From positions 1 to 64,000 of the forward strand of contig NZ_LDNM01000009.1 of NCBI RefSeq assembly GCF_001028135.1: 64,000 nt of DNA, in the 5' to 3' direction. A model generated the notes under the pieces. That model saw nothing but the letters and a program-made list of their open reading frames with translations. It did not search any database and had not been told where the DNA came from. Of this stretch, positions 1 through 9,072 are shown one piece after another; position 1 is the stretch's first letter, and each line of letters begins with the position of its first letter. Source of the stretch: Xenorhabdus griffiniae (GTDB lineage Bacteria; Pseudomonadota; Gammaproteobacteria; Enterobacterales; Enterobacteriaceae). A program made the position numbers and the translations under genes.

Positions 1-223
1 TCACTTTATGCCTTGTCATATTGGATTGGGATATTATGCCATATTGGTATGATTTAGCTATAGGATTGTCGTGAATTCCGTCAAAAATAAGTACAAAATC
101 AGAGATACGTCGGGTTTTCACACCAATCAATTTAGCTATGGTGTGTTTATTCGATACAGCTTTTTCTCATAAGCACATAAAATAGTGCCGCTTTTAATCG
201 TTTATATCCTTGATGGAGTCACA
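1..223. other. Intergenic leader before the MFS gene
   Basis: No gene is recognisable here; the upstream neighbour lies outside the window. A hairpin with 7-bp arms (cacacca at 119-125, tggtgtg at 139-145) is followed by a short T-rich stretch. It could be the terminator of an upstream rightward gene or an operator for the transporter that follows. The phrase tttagcta occurs twice (about 53-60 and 131-138), which is too short to interpret. Confidence 0.4.
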
Positions 224-1501
224 ATGTCCATTCAACACGACAAATTCGGACGTACTTATCAGTGGTTTTTGCTGATACTTTTAGGCATGGTCTATTTTCT
301 ATCCACAGCAACAACCTTTACGTCATTGGGTGTTGTCCTGCCGAGTATGATTTATGAACTGGGCTGGAGTTGGACAAATGCAGGATTAGGATTCACACTG
401 CTTGGCCTGACTTGCGGGTTATCCAGTTTTCTGCCAACGGTATTTATTCGTAAAATTGGCGTTCGTTTTACCCTGTTTATCGGCCTGCTGATTTTTCTGG
501 CGGGTTTCTACAACCTTTATCATACATACGCTATTTCATCCTATTTTATCGGTACGGCTTTAATGGGGATCGGTTTTACTTTTCTGGCAACCGTGCCGGG
601 CACTTATGTGATTTCACGGCTATATGAGAAACAATCCCTTGCTTTTGGTTTCTACTTCACAATAGGTGGACTAGGTGGGGTCATTGGCCCGTGGATCTAC
701 TTTATGGCGACCCGTATTTGGGGAACATGGCGGATGCATTGGATGATTTCCGCTATTATCCTCTCCATTTTCGTCATCCTGACGATTATTATTCTTCAGG
801 AAGGTAAACGGGAAATCGCCCACGCCAAGGCCGTAAACCAGAAACATAACAATCAGGAAACTTCCAGCATTTATCGCACTAAACAACGTTGGACTGCACA
901 CCAAGCCCTACGGACATGGCAATTCTATGTGATTGCGGCAACTTACACCGCATTTTTATGGTGTGGCATTACCGTCAACAGTTTTGCAGTTGCCCATATT
1001 ATCGAAAATGGTTTCAGCGAAGCTATCGCCGCCGGGTTACTGAGCACAATGGCTTTTATCAATGCATTTTCCCGATTAGCCGGCGGTGCCGTTGGGGAAT
1101 GGGTAGAGCCGAAAAAATTACTGATTATCAGCCTGTCCGTTATTATATTTGGCTTGATTGCACTGAGTATCGCCTCATCATGGCCGTTTTTGGTTGCGTT
1201 CACCGTGTGTGTCGGGATGGGATATGGCATGACCTTCCTTGCTTCCAGTGTATTGCTGGCTAACTATTTTGGTCGCAAGCCTTATCTGGAACTGTTTTCT
1301 ATCATGAACCTGATATCCACCCTGGCTTGTCTGGCACCTTTTTTTGCCGGTGCCATCAAAGATTATTCAGGCAGTTTTACCTCTGCATTCCTGATTATTG
1401 CCATTCCCGTATTTGTTGTTCTTGTCGTCACATTAATGATGAAACCACCTGCTCATAAAATGAGAAAATACACGGTTGAAGGCACCAAATTTACTGAATA
1501 A
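224..1501 (+). CDS. MFS transporter, substrate unknown
   Basis: Inner-membrane major facilitator superfamily permease of 425 residues with about twelve hydrophobic segments split by a charged central loop near residues 195-225. The ATG at 224 is preferred over the upstream in-frame GTG at 185 because GGAG lies at 215-218, five bases ahead. The motif RKIGVRF between helices 2 and 3 occupies the position of MFS motif A. The helix-1 region with GWSWTNAG recalls the monocarboxylate or oxalate/formate antiporter groups, but that is only a resemblance. It is not part of the E. coli ybb cluster that follows and is convergent with ybbP, so it is probably a lineage-specific accessory transporter. The family is secure; the substrate is not. 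Confidence 0.8.
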   Translation: MSIQHDKFGRTYQWFLLILLGMVYFLSTATTFTSLGVVLPSMIYELGWSWTNAGLGFTLLGLTCGLSSFLPTVFIRKIGVRFTLFIGLLIFLAGFYNLYHTYAISSYFIGTALMGIGFTFLATVPGTYVISRLYEKQSLAFGFYFTIGGLGGVIGPWIYFMATRIWGTWRMHWMISAIILSIFVILTIIILQEGKREIAHAKAVNQKHNNQETSSIYRTKQRWTAHQALRTWQFYVIAATYTAFLWCGITVNSFAVAHIIENGFSEAIAAGLLSTMAFINAFSRLAGGAVGEWVEPKKLLIISLSVIIFGLIALSIASSWPFLVAFTVCVGMGYGMTFLASSVLLANYFGRKPYLELFSIMNLISTLACLAPFFAGAIKDYSGSFTSAFLIIAIPVFVVLVVTLMMKPPAHKMRKYTVEGTKFTE

Positions 1502-1579
1502 GGTAAAAATGAACTGAAATAACGTACAAACAAGGAAATTAAGAGAAGAATTTGCCTGATAATATCCGGTCAGATTGCT

Positions 1580-1611
1580 GATAAACCTCGTTGGTTCAAA
1601 CGAGGTTTATC
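1580..1611. terminator. Hairpin between convergent MFS and ybbP genes
   Basis: Perfect 11-bp inverted repeat: gataaacctcg at 1580-1590 and cgaggtttatc at 1601-1611, with a 10-nt loop. It lies between two convergent stop codons, as expected of a shared terminator. There is no long T tract on either side, so intrinsic termination may be weak. Confidence 0.55.
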
Positions 1612-1624
1612 AAAGATTTGGGAA

Positions 1625-4057
1625 TTATTCAGGCAAGCGCCGATATTGCCCTTGCTTCCTTAATAGCCTAACCCCCAACCAGCCACCGCATAGTGAAAGC
1701 AGTAAGCTACTGATGATGGGAAGCAGAAACCACATCTGCCATTGTGGCTGCCACGGGAAATCAAAGACCTGAGTCTGTAACAACCAAAGTGCAATTTCTG
1801 CACCCAATGCCGCAGCCAAACCAGCCATCACCCCAAGCAAAGCAAATTCACTCCATAATGTACGGCGCAGAAGTTTTTTGCTCGCCCCTAATGTGCGGTA
1901 TACCACCAATTCAAGTTGTCGCTGGTTCATACCAACCTGAATTTGTGCCAATAACAGCAATCCGCCACAGATCATCACCAAAATAACCATAACTTCTAAT
2001 GCCTTGCTAACTTGCTGCAAAATGCCTTGTGCTTGTTTGAGTATCGAACCAATATCCAACACGCTGATGGTTGGGAAATGGCGGTTAATTTCCGTTAACA
2101 GCTTTCCCTCTCCTTCATAATGAAAGCTGGTTAACCACATTCCGGGCTGATTTTCCAACGTCTCTTTGGCGAAAATAAAAATGAAGTTCGGGTTTATGCT
2201 CTCCCAATCCACCTTGCGAATACTGCTTACTGTGGCATGAAACGTTCGGGTATCTCCGGTGAATGTAAGCCTATCTCCCAGGTTAATTTGCAACCGTTCA
2301 GCAACACTTTGCTCCATAGAAACTTCGTTCGGTTTTGGCGGCCACGTTCCCGCAATCAGGGTATTAAACGGCGGCAGTTCTGCTTTCCATGTTAAGTTCA
2401 GTTCGCGCCGCACGGTAGTACTATTAGGCTGTTTTTTATCCGCCCATGCCAGCGCAGATTGTCCGTTCACTTCCGTCAAACGTGCCAATACCACGGGATA
2501 AAAATCGGTCGGTTTCACCTGATATTTAGCCAATAAGTCATTAACCTGAGCCGTTTGTGGTTGGGTCATGTTAAGCAGGAAATAATTAGGGCTATCCGGC
2601 GGTAATTGCTGTTGCCATTGGTTCAATAAATCTCCCCTTGCCATAATCAGCAAAGCCAGCAACATGAATGACAGAGAAAATGCCGCCAATTGGGTCATGG
2701 TCTGAAATGGCCGACACAGTAACCGATTAACCGCCAGACGCAGGCTTAACTGACGGAACGTCACACGACGCAGTAGCCATAATCCCCCCCACCCCAATAA
2801 CGCCAAAGACAACGCGACAATCGGCACTCCCGCTAACAGCGACCATAATAACGGCTGGGTGCCTGCCAGTAATACCAATCCTCCCGTGATGATGAATGCC
2901 ACCGCAGGCAAATAATAACGCAGGGGCCAGATGGAGGCCGTGACATCACTTCTCAATACCCGTGAGGGCTGGGTAGCCATGAGTTGACGATAAGGACGGA
3001 CCCCCACCAACACGGCAATGCCAAACAGGGCGGCTATTGCCCATACCCACGGCCACATTCCCGCAGCCGGTAACATCTTAGGTAACATTCCTGCCAAAAT
3101 TCGAATCAATACAGACTCAAAAGCCAAACCTAAAATGGAGCCTACCACGATGGCGGCCAGTAATATCACTAACCATTGTCCAATGATCCATTGGCGCAAC
3201 GCCCAACGCCCTGCCCCTAATGTTTTCAGGATGGCTATCAGGTTATGCCGGCTACGGCAGTAATGCGCCATAGAAACGGCCATCGCAGCAACAGCAAGGA
3301 GTAATGTCAACAACGCTGACAGCAATAAAAATTGCTGGGCACGTTCAATGGATTGTGCCATAACACCATTATCTTGTTGCAAGGTCAGCCAGCGTTGATC
3401 GGCTTTTAGTTGCGGTCCAACAAATTGCTGGAATGATTGGATGGCGGCAGGAGAACCCGCAAACATATAACGGTAAGTCAGGCGGCTTCCGGGTTGAATC
3501 GCCCCTGTTAACTGAGCATCATCGATATTGATTAAAATTCGGGGAGAAATCTGGAAGGGATTGAAACCGCTGTCAGGCTCTTGCAGCAATTCGCCGCTAA
3601 TCTTCAATGTGGTATCTCCCACATCAATATTATCCCCGACGTTAACGCCCAATAGTGCCAACAATCGTGGGACTACCAGCACTGAACCTTTTTCTGGCTT
3701 TAACCCATGCGGATGGGTTTCCAGTTCGCCATACAGAGGATAACGCTCATCTGCGGCTTTCACCTGAGCCAGTTGCGGAATATCTCCCGCATATGTCATC
3801 GTCGAAAATGAGATTTGGCGACTTAATGTCAATCCCTGTTCTTGTGCCTTTTGCAACCAGGTTTCATCAACGGGATACGAGGCCCTTAAAACCAGATCAC
3901 CCGCCAGAAAATCACGGCTTTGATAATGCACACTTTGATCAATGCGATCACTGATACGCCCTAATGCCAGTACACAAGCCACTGCCAACGTCAGAGATAA
4001 CCAGACAATCAGGAGAGAAGGTGTGCGCCATTCACGCCAAAACCAACGCCAGATCAT
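1625..4057 (-). CDS. ybbP: YbbP, FtsX-like ABC transporter permease
   Basis: Predicted permease of the YbbA-YbbP type VII (MacB/LolCDE-like) ABC system in the inner membrane, 810 residues against about 804 in E. coli. The N-terminus ([16 protein letters not shown]) aligns with E. coli YbbP, so the start is placed at 4057, not at the in-frame ATG 48 bases upstream. That start also gives a 4-base ATGA overlap with the ybbA stop. A first membrane helix near residues 12-32 is followed by a large periplasmic domain. Two FtsX-type helix clusters follow, near residues 250-480 and 690-800. The substrate is unproven. Its genomic tie to tesA is conserved, so a lipid-related substrate has been suggested by context only. 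Confidence 0.92.
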   Translation of the reverse strand: MIWRWFWREWRTPSLLIVWLSLTLAVACVLALGRISDRIDQSVHYQSRDFLAGDLVLRASYPVDETWLQKAQEQGLTLSRQISFSTMTYAGDIPQLAQVKAADERYPLYGELETHPHGLKPEKGSVLVVPRLLALLGVNVGDNIDVGDTTLKISGELLQEPDSGFNPFQISPRILINIDDAQLTGAIQPGSRLTYRYMFAGSPAAIQSFQQFVGPQLKADQRWLTLQQDNGVMAQSIERAQQFLLLSALLTLLLAVAAMAVSMAHYCRSRHNLIAILKTLGAGRWALRQWIIGQWLVILLAAIVVGSILGLAFESVLIRILAGMLPKMLPAAGMWPWVWAIAALFGIAVLVGVRPYRQLMATQPSRVLRSDVTASIWPLRYYLPAVAFIITGGLVLLAGTQPLLWSLLAGVPIVALSLALLGWGGLWLLRRVTFRQLSLRLAVNRLLCRPFQTMTQLAAFSLSFMLLALLIMARGDLLNQWQQQLPPDSPNYFLLNMTQPQTAQVNDLLAKYQVKPTDFYPVVLARLTEVNGQSALAWADKKQPNSTTVRRELNLTWKAELPPFNTLIAGTWPPKPNEVSMEQSVAERLQINLGDRLTFTGDTRTFHATVSSIRKVDWESINPNFIFIFAKETLENQPGMWLTSFHYEGEGKLLTEINRHFPTISVLDIGSILKQAQGILQQVSKALEVMVILVMICGGLLLLAQIQVGMNQRQLELVVYRTLGASKKLLRRTLWSEFALLGVMAGLAAALGAEIALWLLQTQVFDFPWQPQWQMWFLLPIISSLLLSLCGGWLGVRLLRKQGQYRRLPE

Positions 4058-4740
4058 GCTTCCTCCCGTAATTTTCCGTCCACCAGACGTAAGCGACGCT
4101 GGCAACGCGCCGCCAGTTGGTTATCGTGCGTGACTAAAATCAACGTGGTGGCGTAATCATGATTAAGGGAAAACAGTAAATCGACGATGCGCTCTCCTGT
4201 CTGGCGATCAAGGTTACCTGTTGGTTCATCGGCAAACAGGATTTTGGGACGAGTACAGAATGCCCGTGCCAACGCCACCCGCTGTTGTTCTCCCCCCGAA
4301 AGTTGGGCTGGCATGTGTTTCAGGCGTTTTCCTAACCCTAACTGTTCGAGTAGTTCAATGGCTTGTTCACGACTTTGGGTTTCCGATTCACCACGCAATA
4401 GTGCCGGAAGCTGGACATTCTCCAGTGCATTCAGGGTGGGGATCAACATAAATGACTGAAAAACAAAGCCTACATTTTCTGCCCTTAACTGTGCTCTCTG
4501 CTCTTCATTCATGCGACTGATATTTTGCCCCAATAGATGAACTTCTCCCCCGCTACCATCATCCAATCCGGCAATAATGCCCAGAAGTGTTGATTTACCT
4601 GATCCTGACTCACCAATTAATGCAATTGTCTGTGCTGGCTCGACAACCAACTCAATACCTTGCAATATATTAATTACCTGTTCCCCTTGACCGACATGTT
4701 TAGTGAGATGATGAACTTCAAGAATACTTTCTACAGCCAT
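4054..4740 (-). CDS. ybbA: YbbA, ABC transporter ATPase
   Basis: ATP-binding subunit partnering YbbP, 228 residues, the E. coli length. Walker [10 protein letters not shown] is at residues 43-51, the signature LSGGEQQR near 146-153 and Walker B with ILFADEP near 166-172, followed by the H-loop in LVTHD. The protein belongs to the LolD/MacB-like group of ATPases. Its stop overlaps the ybbP start by four bases, so translation is probably coupled. Its first 33 bases overlap the 5' end of the divergent tesA, so each gene's promoter must lie inside the other's coding sequence. Confidence 0.95.
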   Translation of the reverse strand: MAVESILEVHHLTKHVGQGEQVINILQGIELVVEPAQTIALIGESGSGKSTLLGIIAGLDDGSGGEVHLLGQNISRMNEEQRAQLRAENVGFVFQSFMLIPTLNALENVQLPALLRGESETQSREQAIELLEQLGLGKRLKHMPAQLSGGEQQRVALARAFCTRPKILFADEPTGNLDRQTGERIVDLLFSLNHDYATTLILVTHDNQLAARCQRRLRLVDGKLREEA

Positions 4741-5343
4741 GTATTTTTCCTTTTATTGGTGGTGCTATGCAGTGCCAGAACCGCGGCGGCAGATACCCTG
4801 CTTATATTAGGTGATAGCCTCAGTGCCGGATATCGTTTACCCGTTGAGCAATCATGGCCTGCACTGATGGCAAAACAGTGGCAACAAGCCGGTGAAAAAA
4901 CCGTCATTATTAACGGCAGTATTAGTGGCAATACTGTCGCGCAAGGGCTTGAACGTTTGCCTGAGTTATTGAAACAGCACAATCCAAAATGGGTTTTGAT
5001 AGCGCTTGGTGCTAATGATGGATTGCGTGGTTTTCCCATTCAAAACATAGAACAGGATTTGCAACAGAGCATTCATTTGATCAAACAAACCGGCGCACAA
5101 CCGTTATTAATGCAAGTCCGAATTTCACCTAATTATGGAAAGCGATATACCGAATCCTTTGCCAAAATTTATCCCACACTGGCTGAACGCAACCAAATTC
5201 CTCTGCTGCCATTTTTCATGGAACACGTTGCTATCAAACCAGAATGGATGCAAGATGACGGGCTACATCCCAATCAAGCGGCACAACCCTTTATTGCTGA
5301 TTGGATGTCCAACACATTATCGAAATACATCAACTCTCCTTAA
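4708..5343 (+). CDS. tesA: TesA, periplasmic thioesterase I / lysophospholipase L1
   Basis: SGNH-fold esterase that hydrolyses acyl-CoA thioesters and lysophospholipids in the periplasm. A signal peptide spans residues 1-28 (hydrophobic core FFLLLVVL, cleavage after TAAA). Block I GDSLSAGY carries the nucleophile Ser37. GAND with the oxyanion Asn and the C-terminal DDGLHPN with the catalytic Asp/His are present. The start at 4708 (MMNFKN) matches E. coli TesA; earlier in-frame ATGs would bury the signal peptide. The gene is divergent from ybbA and overlaps its 5' end by 33 bases. A shared role with YbbAP in envelope lipid handling is plausible but inferred. Confidence 0.95.
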   Translation: MMNFKNTFYSHVFFLLLVVLCSARTAAADTLLILGDSLSAGYRLPVEQSWPALMAKQWQQAGEKTVIINGSISGNTVAQGLERLPELLKQHNPKWVLIALGANDGLRGFPIQNIEQDLQQSIHLIKQTGAQPLLMQVRISPNYGKRYTESFAKIYPTLAERNQIPLLPFFMEHVAIKPEWMQDDGLHPNQAAQPFIADWMSNTLSKYINSP

Positions 5344-5410
5344 GTGAAAAATATTTCTTAATAGTAAATCATTTATTTCCATAAATTGATGCAGGTAAAC
5401 AAGTAAAGTT

Positions 5411-6190
5411 ATGCAAAAAGCCATTTTTATTACTGGGTGTTCTAGCGGGATTGGGTTAATCGCGGCCAAAACCCTCCACCAACGTGGTTACCGCGTACTC
5501 GCAGCTTGCCGCAAACCCTCTGATTTGGCCCATATGCGTGAATTGGGGTTCGAACCCATCGAATTGGATTTAGATGATAAAGAAAGCGTAGAGTGCGCCG
5601 CCAGGAAAGTAATCGAATTAACCAACGGTCGTCTGTTCGGGCTATTCAATAACGGGGGATTTGGTGTTTACGGTCCATTGGAAAGTATCTCCCGCGAACA
5701 GATGGAAAAACAGTTTTCCACCAATTTCTTTGGCGCCCACCAACTGACGTGCCTGTTATTGCCCGCTATACGCGCTTACGGCGCAGGGCGGATTGTTCAG
5801 ACCAGTTCTGTAATGGGATTGATTTCGACACCAGGTCGTGGTGCATATGCTGCCAGTAAATATGCTCTTGAAGCCTGGTCGGATGCCTTACGGGGCGAAT
5901 TGGCTAAAACCGACATTAAAGTCAGCCTGATAGAACCTGGCCCAATTCATACCCGTTTTACGCACAATATCAACCAAACACAGCAGGATCATCCGGTTGA
6001 GAATCCAGGCCTTGCTCGTCGTTTTACGTTGATGCCTGAGGATGTCGTCTCTAAACTGATTCATGCGCTGGAAAGCGCCAACCCGAAATTACGCTATTCG
6101 GTTACGTTATTGACTCATGCAGTAAAAATGATGCGCCGTCTACTCCCTGAGCGATGGCTCGATAGAATCTTGCGCTGGCAAAGTAAATAG
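5411..6190 (+). CDS. ybbO: YbbO, short-chain dehydrogenase/reductase
   Basis: Classical SDR of 259 residues, close to E. coli YbbO, which is described as an NADP-dependent aldehyde reductase. The cofactor loop TGCSSGIG (residues 8-15), Ser133 and the Tyr146-x3-Lys150 pair (YAASK) are intact. The structural motif usually written NNAG reads NNGG here (residues 80-83), an Ala-to-Gly change in a normally conserved position. The loop TSSVMGLISTPGRG is as in E. coli. The protein is cytosolic, possibly membrane-associated through its basic C-terminal tail. It follows tesA by 67 bases and precedes cnoX. Confidence 0.92.
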   Translation: MQKAIFITGCSSGIGLIAAKTLHQRGYRVLAACRKPSDLAHMRELGFEPIELDLDDKESVECAARKVIELTNGRLFGLFNNGGFGVYGPLESISREQMEKQFSTNFFGAHQLTCLLLPAIRAYGAGRIVQTSSVMGLISTPGRGAYAASKYALEAWSDALRGELAKTDIKVSLIEPGPIHTRFTHNINQTQQDHPVENPGLARRFTLMPEDVVSKLIHALESANPKLRYSVTLLTHAVKMMRRLLPERWLDRILRWQSK

Positions 6191-6261
6191 ACATTGAAAA
6201 ACAGACAAACAAGTCTTATTTATTCATGTAATCACCTTACAACGACTCAGAGAAAAATCCC

Positions 6262-7140
6262 ATGGAACCAACCGTGAATACAAACAATAATACTGCCCAT
6301 ATCATTAATATTGATGAATCGAATATTACCCAGGTTGTTCAGCACTCTCTCACCCAGCTTGTCGTATTCTACTTCTGGTCTCCACAGGACCTACATTGCC
6401 ATGAATTAGAAACCACGCTTGATAAAATAGCCCATGAATATGCCGGGCAATTTGCCCTGGCTAAAGTTAATTGCGACCAACTTTTCCATATCGCTGCACA
6501 ATTTGGTGTGCGTAGCTTACCTACCGTACTGTTCGTAAAAGAAGCTCGCCCTGTTCAGGGTTTTGAAGGTATCCAGACAGATGAAGCCATCAGAAAGATT
6601 TTTGCCACTTTCCTCCCTCAAATGGCAAAATCACCATTAGAGCAAGTTGACGAACTACTTGCAGAAGGTAAAGAGCAGGAGGCACTGCTTTTACTCAAAG
6701 AAATCCATCAGGAAAATCCGCAAGATACAGAGATTACCTTATTGCTAGCCCAAGTGAACCTTTCACTCAATCATCTTGAAGAGGCCCAAAAAATACTGGA
6801 TACCGTGCCATCAGAAGCCCAAGATGAACACTATAATGAGTTACTTGAGTACCTTAAGTCCCAACAAGAGGCAGCTGATTCCCCTGAGATTCGGCAACTA
6901 CAACAAGCGTTGGCAATGCAATCAGAGAATGCAGAATTAGCCGTACAACTGGCGGCCAAATTACACGACGTTGGCCGTAATGAAGAGGCTCTGGAATTAC
7001 TACTTAGTTTTCTGAAAAAGGATCTTTCTGCTGCCGAGGGTGCAGTGAAAAAGACGATGATGGATATTCTTTCTGCACTGGGCACTGGAGATACTCTGGC
7101 ATCTAAATACCGTCGTCATGTATACTCTTTACTCCATTAA
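6262..7140 (+). CDS. cnoX: CnoX (YbbN), chaperedoxin
   Basis: Thioredoxin-like domain (about residues 14-120) joined to a TPR region (about 125-292), 292 residues against 284 in E. coli. In E. coli, CnoX is a redox-activated holdase that protects proteins from hypochlorous acid and hands them to GroEL. The thioredoxin active-site position reads SPQDLHC, so only the second cysteine (Cys46) is kept, as in the E. coli SQHC version, and thiol-disulfide oxidoreductase activity is not expected. A second cysteine at VNCDQ matches the one that forms mixed disulfides with clients. The C-terminal [12 protein letters not shown] is highly conserved. The ATG at 6262 adds a few residues relative to E. coli. 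Confidence 0.93.
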   Translation: MEPTVNTNNNTAHIINIDESNITQVVQHSLTQLVVFYFWSPQDLHCHELETTLDKIAHEYAGQFALAKVNCDQLFHIAAQFGVRSLPTVLFVKEARPVQGFEGIQTDEAIRKIFATFLPQMAKSPLEQVDELLAEGKEQEALLLLKEIHQENPQDTEITLLLAQVNLSLNHLEEAQKILDTVPSEAQDEHYNELLEYLKSQQEAADSPEIRQLQQALAMQSENAELAVQLAAKLHDVGRNEEALELLLSFLKKDLSAAEGAVKKTMMDILSALGTGDTLASKYRRHVYSLLH

Positions 7141-7188
7141 GTAAAGAAAATTTATATATTCCATAATTAGCTAAGTAAGGGAATTGTT

Positions 7189-8118
7189 ATGGATCTACTC
7201 TCTTTTGGTGCTGTACCGATTTTAATCGTTATTGCGGTTGTTATCGTCTTTACCTGTGTCAAAACCGTTCCACAAGGCTATCAGTGGACTGTTGAGCGCT
7301 TTGGACGTTATACCCGTACATTAACACCAGGCCTGCACATTATCATGCCATTTGTTGATCGTATCGGCCGTAGAATCAATATGATGGAACAGGTTCTGGA
7401 TATCCCATCGCAGGAAGTTATTTCTCGTGATAATGCCAATGTCACTATTGATGCCGTCTGCTTTATTCAGGTCGTCGATCCTGTACGTGCTGCCTATGAA
7501 GTCAGCAATCTGGAACTGTCCATCATCAACCTGACCATGACGAACTTCCGTACCGTGCTGGGTTCAATGGAACTGGATGAAATGCTGTCCCAACGCGATT
7601 CCATCAACAGCCGATTGCTGGCAATCGTCGATGAAGCGACTAACCCGTGGGGTGTCAAAATCACGCGGATTGAGATCCGCGATGTGCGTCCACCTAAGGA
7701 GTTGATCTCCGCGATGAACGCCCAAATGAAAGCAGAACGTACCAAACGTGCAGATATTCTTGAGGCGGAAGGTATTCGTCAGGCCGCCATTTTGAAAGCG
7801 GAAGGGGAAAAACAGTCGCAAATCCTGAAAGCAGAGGGTGAACGCCAGTCAGCCTTCCTGCAAGCGGAAGCTCGTGAACGAGCCGCCGAAGCAGAAGCAC
7901 GTGCAACCAAAATGGTTTCTGACGCTATCGCTAATGGTGATATGCAGGCAATTAACTACTTTGTTGCCCAAAAATATACCGATGCCCTCACCAACATTGG
8001 TGCCTCAAATAACAGCAAAGTGATTATGATGCCACTGGAAGCCAGCAATTTAATGGGCGCCATTGGTGGTATTGCCGAATTAATTTCCGAAAGCAAGAAG
8101 AGCAAACAGGATAAATAG
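7189..8118 (+). CDS. qmcA: QmcA, SPFH/stomatin-family membrane protein
   Basis: Membrane-anchored SPFH (stomatin/prohibitin) protein of 309 residues. An N-terminal helix (about residues 5-24) is followed by the SPFH domain (about 25-190) and a coiled-coil tract with repeated ILKAEGE units near 200-245. E. coli QmcA is linked to membrane quality control through genetic interaction with FtsH and HtpX. It is followed after 18 bases by ybbJ, an NfeD-like protein. The SPFH-NfeD pairing is a widely conserved two-gene operon thought to form a membrane microdomain complex. Confidence 0.95.
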   Translation: MDLLSFGAVPILIVIAVVIVFTCVKTVPQGYQWTVERFGRYTRTLTPGLHIIMPFVDRIGRRINMMEQVLDIPSQEVISRDNANVTIDAVCFIQVVDPVRAAYEVSNLELSIINLTMTNFRTVLGSMELDEMLSQRDSINSRLLAIVDEATNPWGVKITRIEIRDVRPPKELISAMNAQMKAERTKRADILEAEGIRQAAILKAEGEKQSQILKAEGERQSAFLQAEARERAAEAEARATKMVSDAIANGDMQAINYFVAQKYTDALTNIGASNNSKVIMMPLEASNLMGAIGGIAELISESKKSKQDK

Positions 8119-8136
8119 CCATACAGGATAATTGTT

Positions 8137-8598
8137 ATGATTGAACAGATCGCCGCTCAACCAGCCTGGTTCTGGCTCTGTTTTGGTGGCCTGCTTCTGA
8201 TTGCGGAATTACTGGGAACGGGGGGATATCTGTTGTGGACAGGAACCGCAGCCGTGGTTGTTGCCCTGATCACATGGATTTTCCCTCATATGAGCTGGGA
8301 ACTGCAAGGTACTCTGTTTGCTGTCTTAACCTTGCTTTCTGCTATTGCCTGGCGTAGCTGGCTACGCCATCGCCCACGCCAGGCCAGTGATAAGACGCTC
8401 AATCAGAAGAACCACCAATTGATTGGCATGCGAACCCGTTTAGTCACGGATACCGAAAACGGTTTTGGGCGAGTCAAACTGGCCGATGGAAGTTGGCGCG
8501 TTCACTGTGACCGAGAACTTCCGGCCAATAGCGAAATTGAAGTCATCGCCGTTGACGGGATCACATTAAAAGTGAAACCGGTTTCCCATCATCCGTGA
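8137..8598 (+). CDS. ybbJ: YbbJ, NfeD-like membrane protein
   Basis: Short NfeD protein of 153 residues. Two or three hydrophobic helices (about residues 10-75) are followed by a C-terminal OB-fold-like beta domain (about 95-150, beginning [11 protein letters not shown]). It is the probable partner of QmcA, with which it forms a tight operon. Its 3' end overlaps the 3' end of the convergent cueR by ten bases, so no separate terminator fits between them. Confidence 0.92.
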   Translation: MIEQIAAQPAWFWLCFGGLLLIAELLGTGGYLLWTGTAAVVVALITWIFPHMSWELQGTLFAVLTLLSAIAWRSWLRHRPRQASDKTLNQKNHQLIGMRTRLVTDTENGFGRVKLADGSWRVHCDRELPANSEIEVIAVDGITLKVKPVSHHP

Positions 8599-8993
8599 TG
8601 CTGACAGCAGCCAGATAAATGCTCAATGATGGGACAATCCGCCCCATCATTTCCCGGGCATTCAGCCACCAATACCAGTAATTTTTCCTTTATCTTTTGC
8701 AATTCCACCACCGTTTTTTCTATTTCTGCCACTTTTTGCAGGGTCGCCATTTTTACATCGGCACTGTGACGGTGAGGATTGCGCAATAATCGCAGCAATT
8801 CGCGACACTCCTCCAGCGTAAATCCGACCTCTTTCGCTTGACGCAAAAGCATCAGTTCGTCAATGTGCCTTTTCTGGTAATGACGATAGCCATTATCTCC
8901 CCGCTCCGGTGTAGTAATGAGATCTTTTTCTTCATAAAACCGAATCGCTTTGCGGGTTAAACCGGTCTTACGGGCAATTTCACTGATATTCAT
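8589..8993 (-). CDS. cueR: CueR, copper-responsive MerR-family activator
   Basis: Dimeric cytosolic sensor of monovalent copper (also silver and gold) that remodels the copA promoter; 134 residues. The N-terminal winged HTH (residues 1-40, [13 protein letters not shown]) leads into the dimerisation helix (about 80-110). The metal-binding loop has Cys112 and Cys120 in [10 protein letters not shown], the spacing known from E. coli. The C-terminal CCQHHG tail is also kept. It is divergent from copA, its main target, and shares the control region at 8994-9072. Confidence 0.96.
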   Translation of the reverse strand: MNISEIARKTGLTRKAIRFYEEKDLITTPERGDNGYRHYQKRHIDELMLLRQAKEVGFTLEECRELLRLLRNPHRHSADVKMATLQKVAEIEKTVVELQKIKEKLLVLVAECPGNDGADCPIIEHLSGCCQHHG

Positions 8994-9002
8994 TATTTCC
9001 CC

Positions 9003-9033
9003 TTGACCTTCCCCTTGCAGGAAGGTTTAGCCT
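9003..9033 (+). promoter_or_regulatory. CueR-controlled copA promoter
   Basis: The -35 hexamer TTGACC (9003-9008) and -10 hexamer TAGCCT (9028-9033) are separated by 19 bp, the overlong spacer typical of MerR-family promoters. Within it lies the dyad ACCTTCC (9006-9012), seven bases, GGAAGGT (9020-9026), closely matching the E. coli copA operator. The copA start codon follows at 9073 with AGGAG at 9059-9063. Confidence 0.93.
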
Positions 9034-9072
9034 TAGTGATAAGTATATCACTCTGTATCAGGAGATAGTGTT

